NCBI GenBank assembly: GCA_038116945.1 | Contig: JAYOEY010000011.1 | Span: 1-64,000, forward strand | From: JAYOEY01 sp038116945 | Lineage (GTDB): Bacteria > Pseudomonadota > Alphaproteobacteria > MPNO01 > UBA2964 | Length of the DNA stretch: 64,000 nt | Direction: 5' to 3' | Part shown: positions 39,911 through 48,446 of the stretch, piece after piece | How positions within the stretch are numbered: position 1 is the stretch's first letter | Layout of the letters: each line of letters begins with the position of its first letter | Notes under the pieces: generated by a model | What the model was told of the DNA's origin: nothing | Seen by the model: only the letters and a program-made list of their open reading frames with translations | Database searches by the model: none | Made by a program: the position numbers and the translations under genes

Positions 39911-41008
39911 CTATTCAAGGACGATCTGGACCCGGCGGTTCTGCGGCTCGCGTACGCCGTCCGCGGTCGGGACCAGCGGTTCGGTCTCGCCCTTTGCGAA
40001 AACGGCGATGTCGTCGGCGGGTACGCCCAGCCTGATCAGGCTGGCCCTGACCGCGACGGCGCGTCGCTGCGACAGGCGCTGGTTATATCCTTGCCGTCCG
40101 GCGCGGTCGGCGTGTCCCGTGACGCGCAGCCTGACCGGCGCAACCGATTTCGCCGCCTTGGCCGCGCTTTCGATGATCGCCTGGGCGTCCGTGGTGATGC
40201 TTGCCCGGTCGAAATCGAAGAACACGAGATAATTCCGGACGACTGGCGGGGGCGCGGGTTTCGGCGGCGGCGGAGCCGGTTCGGGTTCTGGCGCCGCCGC
40301 GACCGGAGCGGGCGTCGGGGCGGGCATCGGGGCCGGCTCGGCGGCCGCCATCTTTCTGGCCGGAGCGCCGAAGCTGTACCGCAATCCGACCATGAGATCG
40401 TGGCTGGCGTAATCCGAATCGAACCTGGTTCCGGCGCTGCTGGTGAAGTCCGCGTCGGGCACCGCAAAATAACGGTAGCCCACCGTCAGCTTGACCTGGT
40501 CGTTCAGGTTGTATGCAACCCCGGCCATGGCCTGCCAGGCGAACGCCGTATCGGTGTCGTTGATGGTAACGCCGGCCGAGGGCACGGCGCCGTCCGCGTC
40601 GAGGCGCGCGATGCCGAGCCCAACCCCGAAATAGGGTTTCAGCGGAGTGTCGATCCTGAGGTCGTAGAGCGCATTGCCCATGACGCTCCACGCTGAAACG
40701 TCTCCGGTGCCCGTGCCGCCGCCCGAAACCGAATCGACGTCGCTCCGGCGATATCCCACCTCGAGCTCAGCCCGCAGGCCGTTCGGGTAGGCATTTCCGA
40801 AGGCAAGGCTGCCGGCAACGCCGTTATCGAACTCGATTTTCTGGCTCGTGGTGGCGGTGTCGAGGTCGGCATCGGCGGGGATCGAAAAACCCGCCCGGCC
40901 TTCGAGATAGAGGCCGCTGTCGGCGGCCATCACCGGCGACGCGACCGAAAGGAATGCTGCGCTGCAGACCGCGGCGGCGATCCTGGAACCTGTCGAAAGA
41001 TGTGTCAT
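39911..41008 (-). CDS. OmpA-like outer membrane protein with beta-barrel
   Basis: A 365-residue protein with a signal peptide (MTHLSTGSRIAAAVCSAAFL through VMAA). An eight-strand-like outer membrane beta-barrel follows (DSGLYLEGRAGFSIP, LRAELEVGYRRSDVD, VKLTVGYRYFAVPDADF, YASHDLMVGLRYSFGAP). After it comes a Pro/Ala linker (repeated AP/EP) and a C-terminal OmpA domain (VFFDFDRASITTDAQAIIES, VTGHADRAGRQGYNQRLSQR) that binds peptidoglycan. The start at 41008 has GGGGAG five bases upstream; the longer frame from 41089 would misplace the signal peptide. It is probably a structural tether between outer membrane and wall. Confidence 0.9.
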   Translation of the reverse strand: MTHLSTGSRIAAAVCSAAFLSVASPVMAADSGLYLEGRAGFSIPADADLDTATTSQKIEFDNGVAGSLAFGNAYPNGLRAELEVGYRRSDVDSVSGGGTGTGDVSAWSVMGNALYDLRIDTPLKPYFGVGLGIARLDADGAVPSAGVTINDTDTAFAWQAMAGVAYNLNDQVKLTVGYRYFAVPDADFTSSAGTRFDSDYASHDLMVGLRYSFGAPARKMAAAEPAPMPAPTPAPVAAAPEPEPAPPPPKPAPPPVVRNYLVFFDFDRASITTDAQAIIESAAKAAKSVAPVRLRVTGHADRAGRQGYNQRLSQRRAVAVRASLIRLGVPADDIAVFAKGETEPLVPTADGVREPQNRRVQIVLE

Positions 41009-41174
41009 GAAACTCCCCATATCCGGGATGGCTTCCGTGTCCCGGTCAAGAATCACAGCTGATTCTGTCCATCCAAAAACCGATTTCAATCGTTATTTCG
41101 GTCTTTTTTATGGCGCTGCATGACCGGGGCGAATCGAATGGTATGATGCGGTTCCAAAAACAGGAGGAACCCCC

Positions 41175-41567
41175 ATGACCAACCGTTTTCTGAATCCCGA
41201 CAATGTGCGCGCCCCGGGCGGCAGCTATACCCATTCCGTGGAGGTCGAGGCGGGGTCCCGCATGCTTTACGTGGCGGGACAGACCGGCGTCGACAAGGAT
41301 GGAAATATCCCGGAGGGCATCGAGGCCCAGGCCGAAATCGCCTTCGCCAGCATGGTGAAAATCCTCGAAGCCTCCGGTTTCGGGCTTGAGGATGTCGTGT
41401 TCATGAAGAGCTTTCTGACCCGGCGCGAGGATCGCGAGGGCTATCAGAAGGTTCGCACGAGGGTGTGGGGAAACAACAAGCCGGCATCGACCTTTTTGCT
41501 GGTCTCAGGTCTGGCGCAGCCCGAATTTCTGGTAGAGGTCGAGGCGATCGCCGCGAAGAAGGGCTGA
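41175..41567 (+). CDS. RidA-family protein
   Basis: The 130-residue protein has the RidA (YjgF/YER057c) fold: LYVAGQTGVDKDGN, IEAQAEIAFASMVKILEASG, GLEDVVFMKSFLTRRED and a C-terminal EFLVEVEAIAAKKG. RidA hydrolyses reactive enamine/imine intermediates of amino-acid metabolism; the usual arginine of the active site lies in TRVWGNNKPAST. GGAGGAA precedes the ATG. It is the first gene of a tight cluster with the VOC and ChaC genes (24- and 10-bp gaps), so they are probably co-transcribed. Confidence 0.9.
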   Translation: MTNRFLNPDNVRAPGGSYTHSVEVEAGSRMLYVAGQTGVDKDGNIPEGIEAQAEIAFASMVKILEASGFGLEDVVFMKSFLTRREDREGYQKVRTRVWGNNKPASTFLLVSGLAQPEFLVEVEAIAAKKG

Positions 41568-41590
41568 GCCGTCCCTTCATGGAAGACGAC

Positions 41591-42529
41591 ATGAATTCGG
41601 TGCCGGCGGCGCGGATGGCGCAGACGCCCGCGGGCGATCAGATCTTTCTCGACCATGTCGGCTGGTTCGTGCCGGACATGGACGCGCACGCGCAGGCGTT
41701 CGAACGGCTGGGATTCGTTCTGACCCGGTTCGTCGCCCAGACGAACGCCGACCCCAAGGGCGGGCCGCCGGTGCCGGCCGGGACCGGAAACCGGTGCGCC
41801 ATGCTGAAACGCGGCTATCTCGAATTCCTTTCCGCGGTGCCGGGTACCGACACGCCGCTGTCGCGCCAGCTCAACGACGCGCTTGCGCGCTATCGCGGCG
41901 TCCATCTGATCGCCTTTACGGTCGACGATCCGCTGGGGGCTCATGCGCGGCTGGCGAAGGAAGGGTTCGAGCCGCTGGATCCGGTGCATCTGCGCCGGCC
42001 CCTGACGCTTGCCGGCGGAGGCGAGGCCGAGGTCGCGTTTACCGTGATCCGCGTACCGCCGGGCGCGATGGAGGAGGGGCGCATCCAGATGCTGCGCCAG
42101 GAAACGCCCGATCTGGTGTGGCAGGAAAACCTGATCGCACGCGACAACGGCGTGTCTGCGCTGGCCGGTGTCCTGATCTGTGTCGAGGACCCCGTGGCGG
42201 TAGCGGATCGATACGAGCGGTTTACGGGCAGACAGTCGACCGGCGATGCCGACTATCGGGTCATCGCACTCGACCGGGGGCGGATCGGATTTGTCTCGCG
42301 GAAGGCGCTTGCAGACGTTTTGCCCGGCGTGTCTGTGCCCGACATGCCATTCGTCGCCGCGGTCGCGCTTGAGGCGGAGGATCCTGCCGTTATCCGAACG
42401 CTGTGCGGCGAGAACGGGATCGCGCTGTTGCCGGGCGACGATGGTACCGTCCGGATATCGCCCGACTCCGCCGGCGGTGCGGCGCTGGTGATCTGCGGCG
42501 AAGACGCCGTCTGGCCGCCGGCGCCCTGA
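41591..42529 (+). CDS. VOC/glyoxalase-like domain protein
   Basis: The 312-residue protein begins a VOC-type fold with FLDHVGWFVPDMDAHAQAFE, the glyoxalase/bleomycin-resistance/dioxygenase pattern. Further half-motifs appear around YRGVHLIAFTVDDPLGAHAR and ALAGVLICVEDPVAVADRYE, suggesting two domains in tandem. Metal-ligand type residues are present (first H in LDHVGW, the E in YLEFLSAVP). The start at 41591 has GGAAG upstream; the in-frame ATG at 41579 lacks an SD. The pairing with RidA and ChaC suggests detoxification or small-molecule turnover, but no substrate can be read. Confidence 0.78.
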   Translation: MNSVPAARMAQTPAGDQIFLDHVGWFVPDMDAHAQAFERLGFVLTRFVAQTNADPKGGPPVPAGTGNRCAMLKRGYLEFLSAVPGTDTPLSRQLNDALARYRGVHLIAFTVDDPLGAHARLAKEGFEPLDPVHLRRPLTLAGGGEAEVAFTVIRVPPGAMEEGRIQMLRQETPDLVWQENLIARDNGVSALAGVLICVEDPVAVADRYERFTGRQSTGDADYRVIALDRGRIGFVSRKALADVLPGVSVPDMPFVAAVALEAEDPAVIRTLCGENGIALLPGDDGTVRISPDSAGGAALVICGEDAVWPPAP

Positions 42530-42539
42530 AAGGGAAAAC

Positions 42540-43127
42540 ATGCCGCCGGGCAACGAGTCGGACTTCTGGGTATTCGGATACGGATCGCTGATATGGCGGC
42601 CCGACATACCCTATGCGGAAAGCCATCCGGCGACGATCGATGGCTGGCGACGACGGTTCTGGCAAGGATCGACCGATCACCGGGGCATTCCGGGCAATCC
42701 CGGCCGCGTCGTCACGCTGGTGCCGGAGGAAGGCGCAATCTGCTGGGGCATGGCGTACCGGGTCGATGCCGCCCAACGCGATGCCGTCTTTACCTATCTC
42801 GATTACCGGGAAAAAGGCGGCTATGCGCTCGAAACCGTATCCCTGTCGCTGCGTTCCCGGCAGGAGCAGGCGCCCGGCCATGTCTATATCGCAACGCCGG
42901 ACAATCCGAACTATCTCGGTCCCGCGGAGGAGCGCGAGATCGCCGAGACGGCATTCCGGTCGGTCGGTCCGAGCGGCCCGAACGACGAATATGTGCTGCG
43001 GCTGGCTGAATCGCTGAGAAACATGAATGCGGAAGATGACCATGTGTTCGCCATCGAGAAGCATTTACTTCTGCTCAAACAGGCTGAACAGGGCGCACAA
43101 CAAAAATTTTTTCCTAATCAGATTTGA
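42540..43127 (+). CDS. chaC: Gamma-glutamylcyclotransferase, ChaC family
   Basis: The 195-residue protein has the cyclotransferase core: VFGYGSLIWRPDIPY with the YGSL substrate loop, the catalytic-glutamate region YLDYREKGGY, and VYIATPDNPNYLG. ChaC enzymes split glutathione into 5-oxoproline and cysteinyl-glycine. The end of the coding part is A+T-rich (QKFFPNQI). It follows the VOC gene by 10 bp. A cysteine-dioxygenase-like gene comes next across an A+T-rich gap, so glutathione cysteine could be channelled to oxidation; this is inference. Confidence 0.9.
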   Translation: MPPGNESDFWVFGYGSLIWRPDIPYAESHPATIDGWRRRFWQGSTDHRGIPGNPGRVVTLVPEEGAICWGMAYRVDAAQRDAVFTYLDYREKGGYALETVSLSLRSRQEQAPGHVYIATPDNPNYLGPAEEREIAETAFRSVGPSGPNDEYVLRLAESLRNMNAEDDHVFAIEKHLLLLKQAEQGAQQKFFPNQI

Positions 43128-43253
43128 TAAGAAAGAATGTTCTAAATATATATTTTTTCCATTTTATTTTCCGTATTTATTGAATAATTAAGAAATCCTT
43201 GCCATAATGCCGGCCTAAAGAGAAATTTTTCCGTTTTCGCCGGGTTATGGGGC
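43128..43253. promoter_or_regulatory. Very A+T-rich promoter region before the cysteine-dioxygenase-like gene
   Basis: About 125 bp with runs such as AAATATATATTTTTTCC and TATTTATTGAATAATTAAG, in strong contrast to the G+C-rich surroundings. It probably contains the promoter of the following gene. No palindrome or stem-loop with a T-run stands out. Confidence 0.5.
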
Positions 43254-43826
43254 ATGCACGATATTCTCGCTTTTGACGATTCTGACACTCAGGGCGCGGC
43301 GACGCCGGCAGTGCTGAAATCGTTCTGCCATGCGATCGGTCGGATAACGGCGGAATTGCCGGAAAGCGATATTCCTGCCGCCGTCGCGTCCCTGCTGCCG
43401 TCTCTTCTCTGCTGCCCGGACCTGCTGACGGCGGACCAGCGTCGTTCGCCCGACGACGCCTATGTTCGGCATCCTCTTTTCCTGTGCCCGGGCGACCGGT
43501 TCTCCCTGATGGCTGTCGTCTGGCCGTCGGGAATCCATTCCCCCATTCACGACCATTCCCAGTGGTGCGCCTACGGGGTCTATGAAGGCGTGGTCGAGGA
43601 AACGATTTACGAGGCGGCCGGTATTGAGAACGGCGATGCGCTCGCCAGACCGGTTGCGGTCAATCTGCGCCGTCCCGGCGACACGGCGCACATGCCTGCC
43701 GCTGCAACCCATATCCACCGAATGCACAATCCCGGAGCAGCGCCTGCGATTTCGCTGCATGTCTACGGCGGAAACTGCGAAAAAACCGGTCCCAACGTGG
43801 ACACCGTCTACCGGACGAGGTCTTGA
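43254..43826 (+). CDS. Cysteine/3-mercaptopropionate dioxygenase-like cupin
   Basis: The 190-residue cupin has SPIHDHSQWCAYGVYEGVVE with the HxH iron ligands and HIHRMHNP with the later histidine, the pattern of thiol dioxygenases. They convert cysteine or 3-mercaptopropionate to a sulfinate with O2. The arginine of cysteine-carboxylate binding is not obvious, so the substrate may be another thiol. It is a second, separate homologue of the gene at 11696-12295. It has its own A+T-rich promoter and is followed by an oxidoreductase gene at 105 bp. Confidence 0.8.
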   Translation: MHDILAFDDSDTQGAATPAVLKSFCHAIGRITAELPESDIPAAVASLLPSLLCCPDLLTADQRRSPDDAYVRHPLFLCPGDRFSLMAVVWPSGIHSPIHDHSQWCAYGVYEGVVEETIYEAAGIENGDALARPVAVNLRRPGDTAHMPAAATHIHRMHNPGAAPAISLHVYGGNCEKTGPNVDTVYRTRS

Positions 43827-43931
43827 CGCACCCCGCATAGTGGGGCAAATCCCCCTGACCGGCGCGGCCGATGGCGTTGTCCCGGCTGCGTTTCGTTTTT
43901 CTGTTTTTCCGAACCGATTTCAGGAGTCGTC

Positions 43932-44945
43932 ATGAGAGCTGTTTGCCTGCACGAACAGGGAAGTATCGACAACCTCGTACTGGAGGAGAATTTCCCCGAC
44001 CCGAAGCCCGGCGAGGGACAGGTCGTCATCCGGGTCAAGGCAACATCCCTGAACTATCATGATGTCTTTACCTGCCGCGGCATGCCCGGCATCAAGCTTC
44101 CGTTGCCGATGATCATCGGTCTCGATATTTCCGGCGAGATCGCCGAAGTCGGGGCCGGCGTGACAGGCTGGAAGACCGGCGACCGGGTTCTGGTCAACCC
44201 GCTGGATCCGACCGATCCGACCAAGGGGCTGATGGGCGAAATGCTCCATGGCGGCAGCGCCGAATACTGCCTGGTCGATGCCACGCGCCTGATCGCGATC
44301 CCCGACGGATGCAGCTACGAACAGGCCGCGTCCCTGCCGGTCGCCTACGGCACCGCGCACCGCATGATGTTCTCCAACGGCGGGATCGAGGGCGGCGAAC
44401 GTGTGCTGATCTTGGGTGCGAGCGGCGGCGTCGGATCCTGCTGCGTCCTGCTCGCCAAGATGATGGGCTGCGAGGTGGTGGCCTGCGGCAGCACGCAGGA
44501 GAAGCTCGATGCGCTGAAAAGCTGGGGCGCGGACCATGTGGTCAACTATGTCGAGGAAGACCTGACCAAATGGATCTGGAACAAGTTCGACAAGCCGCAT
44601 CGCCGCAAATACGAGGGCGGCGTCGATGTGGTCATCAACTTTACCGGCGGCGAGACCTGGGTTCCGTCCTTCAAGATGACCCGGCGCGGCGGCAAGATTC
44701 TGACCTGCGGCGCGACCGCCGGTTTCGATCCCAAGACCGACCTGCGCTATATCTGGACGTTCGAGCTCAAGATTCTGGGTTCCAACAGCTGGCAGCCGTC
44801 CGATCTTGAAACCCTGATGAAGCTGATTGCGGAAGAACGGCTCAAGCCGATCATCGATACGGTTTTGCCGCTGGATCAGACCGCGGAAGGCGTGCGCATG
44901 CTGGCCGACCGCGAAGTCATCGGAAAGATCGTTATCACGCCGTAA
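43932..44945 (+). CDS. Zinc-type medium-chain alcohol dehydrogenase / quinone oxidoreductase-like
   Basis: The 337-residue MDR-family protein has a GroES-like N-terminal half (VIRVKATSLNYHDVFTCRGM, LPLPMIIGLDISGEIAEVG) and a Rossmann half with the nucleotide motif VLILGASGGVGSCCV. The catalytic-zinc cysteine and histidine pattern is incomplete, which suggests the zinc-free quinone-oxidoreductase/enoyl-reductase side of the family. AGGAG precedes the ATG. The acyl-CoA synthetase gene follows with 10 bp, so they are an operon; the enzyme could reduce an enoyl or acyl-CoA made by its partner. Confidence 0.87.
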   Translation: MRAVCLHEQGSIDNLVLEENFPDPKPGEGQVVIRVKATSLNYHDVFTCRGMPGIKLPLPMIIGLDISGEIAEVGAGVTGWKTGDRVLVNPLDPTDPTKGLMGEMLHGGSAEYCLVDATRLIAIPDGCSYEQAASLPVAYGTAHRMMFSNGGIEGGERVLILGASGGVGSCCVLLAKMMGCEVVACGSTQEKLDALKSWGADHVVNYVEEDLTKWIWNKFDKPHRRKYEGGVDVVINFTGGETWVPSFKMTRRGGKILTCGATAGFDPKTDLRYIWTFELKILGSNSWQPSDLETLMKLIAEERLKPIIDTVLPLDQTAEGVRMLADREVIGKIVITP

Positions 44946-44955
44946 GGGGCTCTGG

Positions 44956-46476
44956 ATGACGCCTGAGACCCAAAAAGAGACGAGAAACCTGGGCGACGTC
45001 TTTGCCGCCCACCGGGACAGCGACAGGATCGCCGTTATTGATCTCTATCGCAGCGAAGCGCCGCGCGAGATCGATTTCCGGACCCTGAACGCCGAGGTGG
45101 ATGCGCTGGCGCGCGGTCTGGTCCGCGCCGGTCTCGGCAAGGGCGACAGGGTCGGGATTCTGGCGCTCAACAGGGTTGAATTTCTGGAAGTTCTGTTCGG
45201 CTCGATGCGCGCGGGCTGCGTGCCGGTGATGATCAACGCCAAGCTGACGGCCGATCAGGTGCGCTATATCGTCGCCGATTCCGGTTCGCGGGTGGTGTTC
45301 AGCGATGCCGAGTTCGCTCATCTCGGCGCGCCCGAAACGAATATCGTCCGGTTCGATGACGATTACGACGCGTTCAAGGACCCCGGACCGTTCGACTCGT
45401 TCGTGCCGGGCCCCGAGGACATCGCCGAACAGCCTTACACGTCAGGATCGACCGGCAGGCCGAAGGGCGTGCTGCTGCATCATCACGGCCAGTGCTGGAT
45501 GATCGACCAGCTGGTCGACAGCCGGGACATGTCGGCGGACGATTGCGGCGTGATTTCGGCACCGCTCTATCACAAGAACGCGCTTCTGGCGGTCAAGTCT
45601 GCGCTGGCGCCGGGCGGCCGCGTGGTGCTGCTGCCGCGTTTCGACGTCGAACTCTATATCCGCAGCATCGAACGATACCGTCTCACCATGCTGACGGGCG
45701 TGCCGACCATGTATGCGCTGATGCTGCAGCAGGAAGAGCTCCTGGAGGCAACGGACCGCAGCTCGGTGCGCGCGATGAGCATGGGATCGGCGCCGGCGTC
45801 CGAGGTCCTGCTCGATCGGCTGCAGGAAAAATTCCCCAGCGCGCGGATCAACCTGAATTACGGCATTACGGAAGGCGGACCGGTGCTGCTTTCGTGGAAG
45901 CATCCCGACGGCATTCCGCGGCCGCGCGTTTCGGTCGGCTATCCGCTGCCCGACGTTGAAGTCCGGTTCGAGGACGGGCCGGATGAAAACCAGGGCATTC
46001 TCCACACGAGAAATCCGGGCGTCATGCTGGGCTATCACAATCTGCCGGCGGAAAGCGCGAAGGCGTTGAAGGACGGCTGGCTCGATACCGGCGATATCCT
46101 GCGCCGCGACGCCGACGGATGGTTCTATTTCGTCGGCCGCGCCGACGACATGTTCGTCACCGGCGGCGAAAACATTTATCCGGGCGATGTGGAGACCATG
46201 CTGGAACGCCACGATGCGATCATGCAGGCGGTTGTGGTGCCCGCGCCGAACATGCTGAAGGCGCATGTTCCCCATGCTTTCATCGTGCTGCGCGACGGAG
46301 AGACGCTGACCGAGGAAGAGGTCAAGAAGTTTGCGCTCTCCAACGCGCCGGCCTACGCGCACCCGCGCCGGGTATTTTTCGTTGAAGCGTTGCCGCTCGC
46401 CGGCACCAACAAGATCGACCGCAAGCTGCTGATCGAACGCGCGACCGAAGCCGCCGAGGCTGACGGAACCGCTTAA
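44956..46476 (+). CDS. AMP-forming acyl-CoA synthetase (ANL family)
   Basis: The 506-residue protein has PYTSGSTGRPKGVLLHH (A3), GSAPASEVLLDRLQ, LNYGITEGG (A5), WLDTGDILRRDADG (A7), GRADDMFVTGGENIYPGDVE (A8) and LPLAGTNKIDRKLL (A10 lysine). It makes a CoA thioester from a carboxylic acid. AAGGGG is eight bases before the ATG of MTPETQKET; upstream in-frame codons overlap the preceding gene. It is of a different subtype from the two paralogues at 17955 and 20556. It pairs with the oxidoreductase upstream; the CAP protein gene follows at 15 bp. Confidence 0.9.
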   Translation: MTPETQKETRNLGDVFAAHRDSDRIAVIDLYRSEAPREIDFRTLNAEVDALARGLVRAGLGKGDRVGILALNRVEFLEVLFGSMRAGCVPVMINAKLTADQVRYIVADSGSRVVFSDAEFAHLGAPETNIVRFDDDYDAFKDPGPFDSFVPGPEDIAEQPYTSGSTGRPKGVLLHHHGQCWMIDQLVDSRDMSADDCGVISAPLYHKNALLAVKSALAPGGRVVLLPRFDVELYIRSIERYRLTMLTGVPTMYALMLQQEELLEATDRSSVRAMSMGSAPASEVLLDRLQEKFPSARINLNYGITEGGPVLLSWKHPDGIPRPRVSVGYPLPDVEVRFEDGPDENQGILHTRNPGVMLGYHNLPAESAKALKDGWLDTGDILRRDADGWFYFVGRADDMFVTGGENIYPGDVETMLERHDAIMQAVVVPAPNMLKAHVPHAFIVLRDGETLTEEEVKKFALSNAPAYAHPRRVFFVEALPLAGTNKIDRKLLIERATEAAEADGTA

Positions 46477-46491
46477 AGGGGGCTGGCGCCC

Positions 46492-46998
46492 ATGGATTCC
46501 AACCTGACCAAGATCCTGGCCTTCGTCGCGGTAATGCTGCTGGGGTTCCTGCTGTCGCATGCGGTGTTCGGCAGTACCCCTGCAACGGTATCGGGGGCTC
46601 AGGCTCGCGCGCTGGAAGAAATCAACAGGTTCCGGAATCAGAACGGTCATGCGGACCTTGCGCATGACGAGCGTCTCGACAGGGCGGCGAAGAGCCACGC
46701 GACGGCGATGGCGGTGGAGGATTTTTTCAGCCACACCGGCGCCGACGGATCGATCATTGGCGAGCGTGTCAGCCGGGCCGGATATGTCTGGCGGCTGGTT
46801 GCAGAAAATATCGCGGCGGGTATCGATGACCCCGTGAAGGTCGTCGCGATGTGGATCGCCAGCCCCGGTCACCGGAAAAACATGCTGATGCCCGGTCTGG
46901 TCCATGCCGGGCTGGCCCACGTGCGCCGCGATCCCGATCCGGGCGCGGTCGATTACCGGGATTACTGGGTTCTCGTCCTCGCCGCGCCGGCGAAGTAG
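46492..46998 (+). CDS. CAP-domain (SCP-like) membrane-anchored protein
   Basis: The 168-residue protein has an N-terminal membrane anchor (ILAFVAVMLLGFLLSHAVFG) and a CAP domain. Hallmarks are EINRFRNQNGH, LDRAAKSHATAMA, FFSHTGADGS, AENIAAG and WIASPGHRKNMLMP (the GHR-type C-terminal helix). The conserved histidines and glutamate of the CAP cavity are present (SHT, AEN, GHR). CAP proteins are secreted or anchored; bacterial functions are mostly unknown. It may be co-transcribed with the acyl-CoA synthetase gene, though the functions seem unrelated. It converges with speE at a 5-bp gap. Confidence 0.88.
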   Translation: MDSNLTKILAFVAVMLLGFLLSHAVFGSTPATVSGAQARALEEINRFRNQNGHADLAHDERLDRAAKSHATAMAVEDFFSHTGADGSIIGERVSRAGYVWRLVAENIAAGIDDPVKVVAMWIASPGHRKNMLMPGLVHAGLAHVRRDPDPGAVDYRDYWVLVLAAPAK

Positions 46999-47003
46999 GG
47001 CGA

Positions 47004-47855
47004 TCAGCCCTCTTTCAGCGCCTCGATATAGGCCGGTACGCCGAAGGCGGCCCGATGCACCGCCGGCGTGTAATAGCCGGTCTCAAAGCCGGCGCGCGCG
47101 TACCGGGCTTCCAGGACATCGAGCGGCGTCTGGCGCGGTTCGGTGCTGTGACATCCCCAGCCGAGCGTCATGAATCCGGCGGCATAGGTCGGCACCTGTG
47201 TGACGTAGAGCGCCGGGTCGGCGAAGAATTTCTTCATGCGCCGGAAGGTGCCGCGGGCTTCCTCGAGCTGCATGAACGCAACGCCGCTCTGGGTGACCAG
47301 AATGCCTTTATCGGTCAGGCAGCGCGCGCAGTTTCCGTAGAACTCGTCAGTGAACAGAACCTCGCCGGGGCCGATCGGGTCGGTCGAATCGACGATGATG
47401 ACGTCGAATTTTTCATCGGTTTCGGAGACGAACTTGATTCCGTCCATGAAGCGGACATCGGCGCGCGGATCGTCGAAGGCGCCGTCGCTCAGCGTCGGCA
47501 TGTGTTCGCGGCAGATATCGACCACCGTTTCGTCGAGCTCGATCATGATCGGCGCAACGCCGGGATGCTTCAGGACTTCCCGTAACACGCCGCCGTCGCC
47601 GCCGCCGATGATGAGAACCCGCTCTGCCTCGCCGTGCGCGAAAATCGGCACGTGCGTGATCATGTCGTGATAGCAGAACTCGTCCTTTTCGGTGGTCTGT
47701 ACGACCCCGTCCAGCGCAAGCACGCGCCCGAAATGCTCGTTCTGGAAGATGACGGCTTCCTGAAACGCGGTGCGGCCGCGAAAGAGGATCTCGTCGATTT
47801 TCAGATTTTGCCGGAAACCCGGATAAAGGGTTTCGGCAAACCAGCCTTCCGTCAC
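47004..47855 (-). CDS. speE: Spermidine synthase (polyamine aminopropyltransferase)
   Basis: The 283-residue protein transfers aminopropyl from decarboxylated S-adenosylmethionine to putrescine. The cofactor site is marked by VLIIGGGDGGVLREVLKHP; the substrate aspartates lie in IIVDSTDPIGPGEVLF and DETVVDICREHMP. The N-terminal tag GWFAETLYPGFRQNLKIDEI and the phrase HDMITHVP are typical. Its ATG overlaps the stop of speD by four bases (ATGA), giving translational coupling in the order speD-speE. Confidence 0.96.
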   Translation of the reverse strand: MTEGWFAETLYPGFRQNLKIDEILFRGRTAFQEAVIFQNEHFGRVLALDGVVQTTEKDEFCYHDMITHVPIFAHGEAERVLIIGGGDGGVLREVLKHPGVAPIMIELDETVVDICREHMPTLSDGAFDDPRADVRFMDGIKFVSETDEKFDVIIVDSTDPIGPGEVLFTDEFYGNCARCLTDKGILVTQSGVAFMQLEEARGTFRRMKKFFADPALYVTQVPTYAAGFMTLGWGCHSTEPRQTPLDVLEARYARAGFETGYYTPAVHRAAFGVPAYIEALKEG

Positions 47856-48295
47856 TCCACCAGGCCCCGGCGTTCGAGACTGGTCTTCATCTCGCCAGGA
47901 CGGAAATAGCGCCGCAAAACGGGAAGGGCCTTTTCAGGGTCGCATTCGCCGCACATGAAGACGTCGAAGGCGGCAAACCCGCGCTCCGGCCATGTGTGGA
48001 CGCTGATATGCGATTCGGCGAGGACCGCAACGCCGGAAATGCCTCCGCCTTCGGTGAAACGGTGCAGGTGGATATGCAGCAGCGTCGCGCCGCATACGTC
48101 GATGGCCTCGCGCAGTGCTGTTTCAATCAGCTCCTGATTGTCCAGATTGGAAGCGCCCCAGAGATCGGCGAGCACGTGAGATCCGGCATAAACCTGACCG
48201 TCGCGCACGATAAAATAATCCTTGGGAGCGTTCGTATCGTTTGCCGGCGCATCGGCGGGAAGGGATTCATGCGCGAGCAAGGATTTCTGGACCAT
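47852..48295 (-). CDS. speD: S-adenosylmethionine decarboxylase proenzyme
   Basis: The 147-residue protein is a short, bacterial type-1B AdoMetDC that self-cleaves to give a pyruvoyl group. The cleavage region is LAESHISVHTWPE: cleavage before S95 with H100 and C115 in the positions of the family's catalytic histidine and cysteine. A short 25-residue N-terminal extension precedes the domain. The start is the ATG of MVQKSL, with GGAGG upstream. It feeds decarboxylated AdoMet to the coupled speE product for spermidine synthesis. Confidence 0.95.
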   Translation of the reverse strand: MVQKSLLAHESLPADAPANDTNAPKDYFIVRDGQVYAGSHVLADLWGASNLDNQELIETALREAIDVCGATLLHIHLHRFTEGGGISGVAVLAESHISVHTWPERGFAAFDVFMCGECDPEKALPVLRRYFRPGEMKTSLERRGLVE

Positions 48296-48446
48296 CCATG
48301 TTCCTCCAATCGACAAGAACTGTCGGGGATTACGCCGAAAACAGGCCGCGTTGTTTCGCCCATAAATCTTCGCAATGCAAGTGAATATTTCAGGTTTTTT
48401 GCGGCTGGCGGAATCGGTCCGGGGGCGCTTCCGTCGGGCCGGGAAA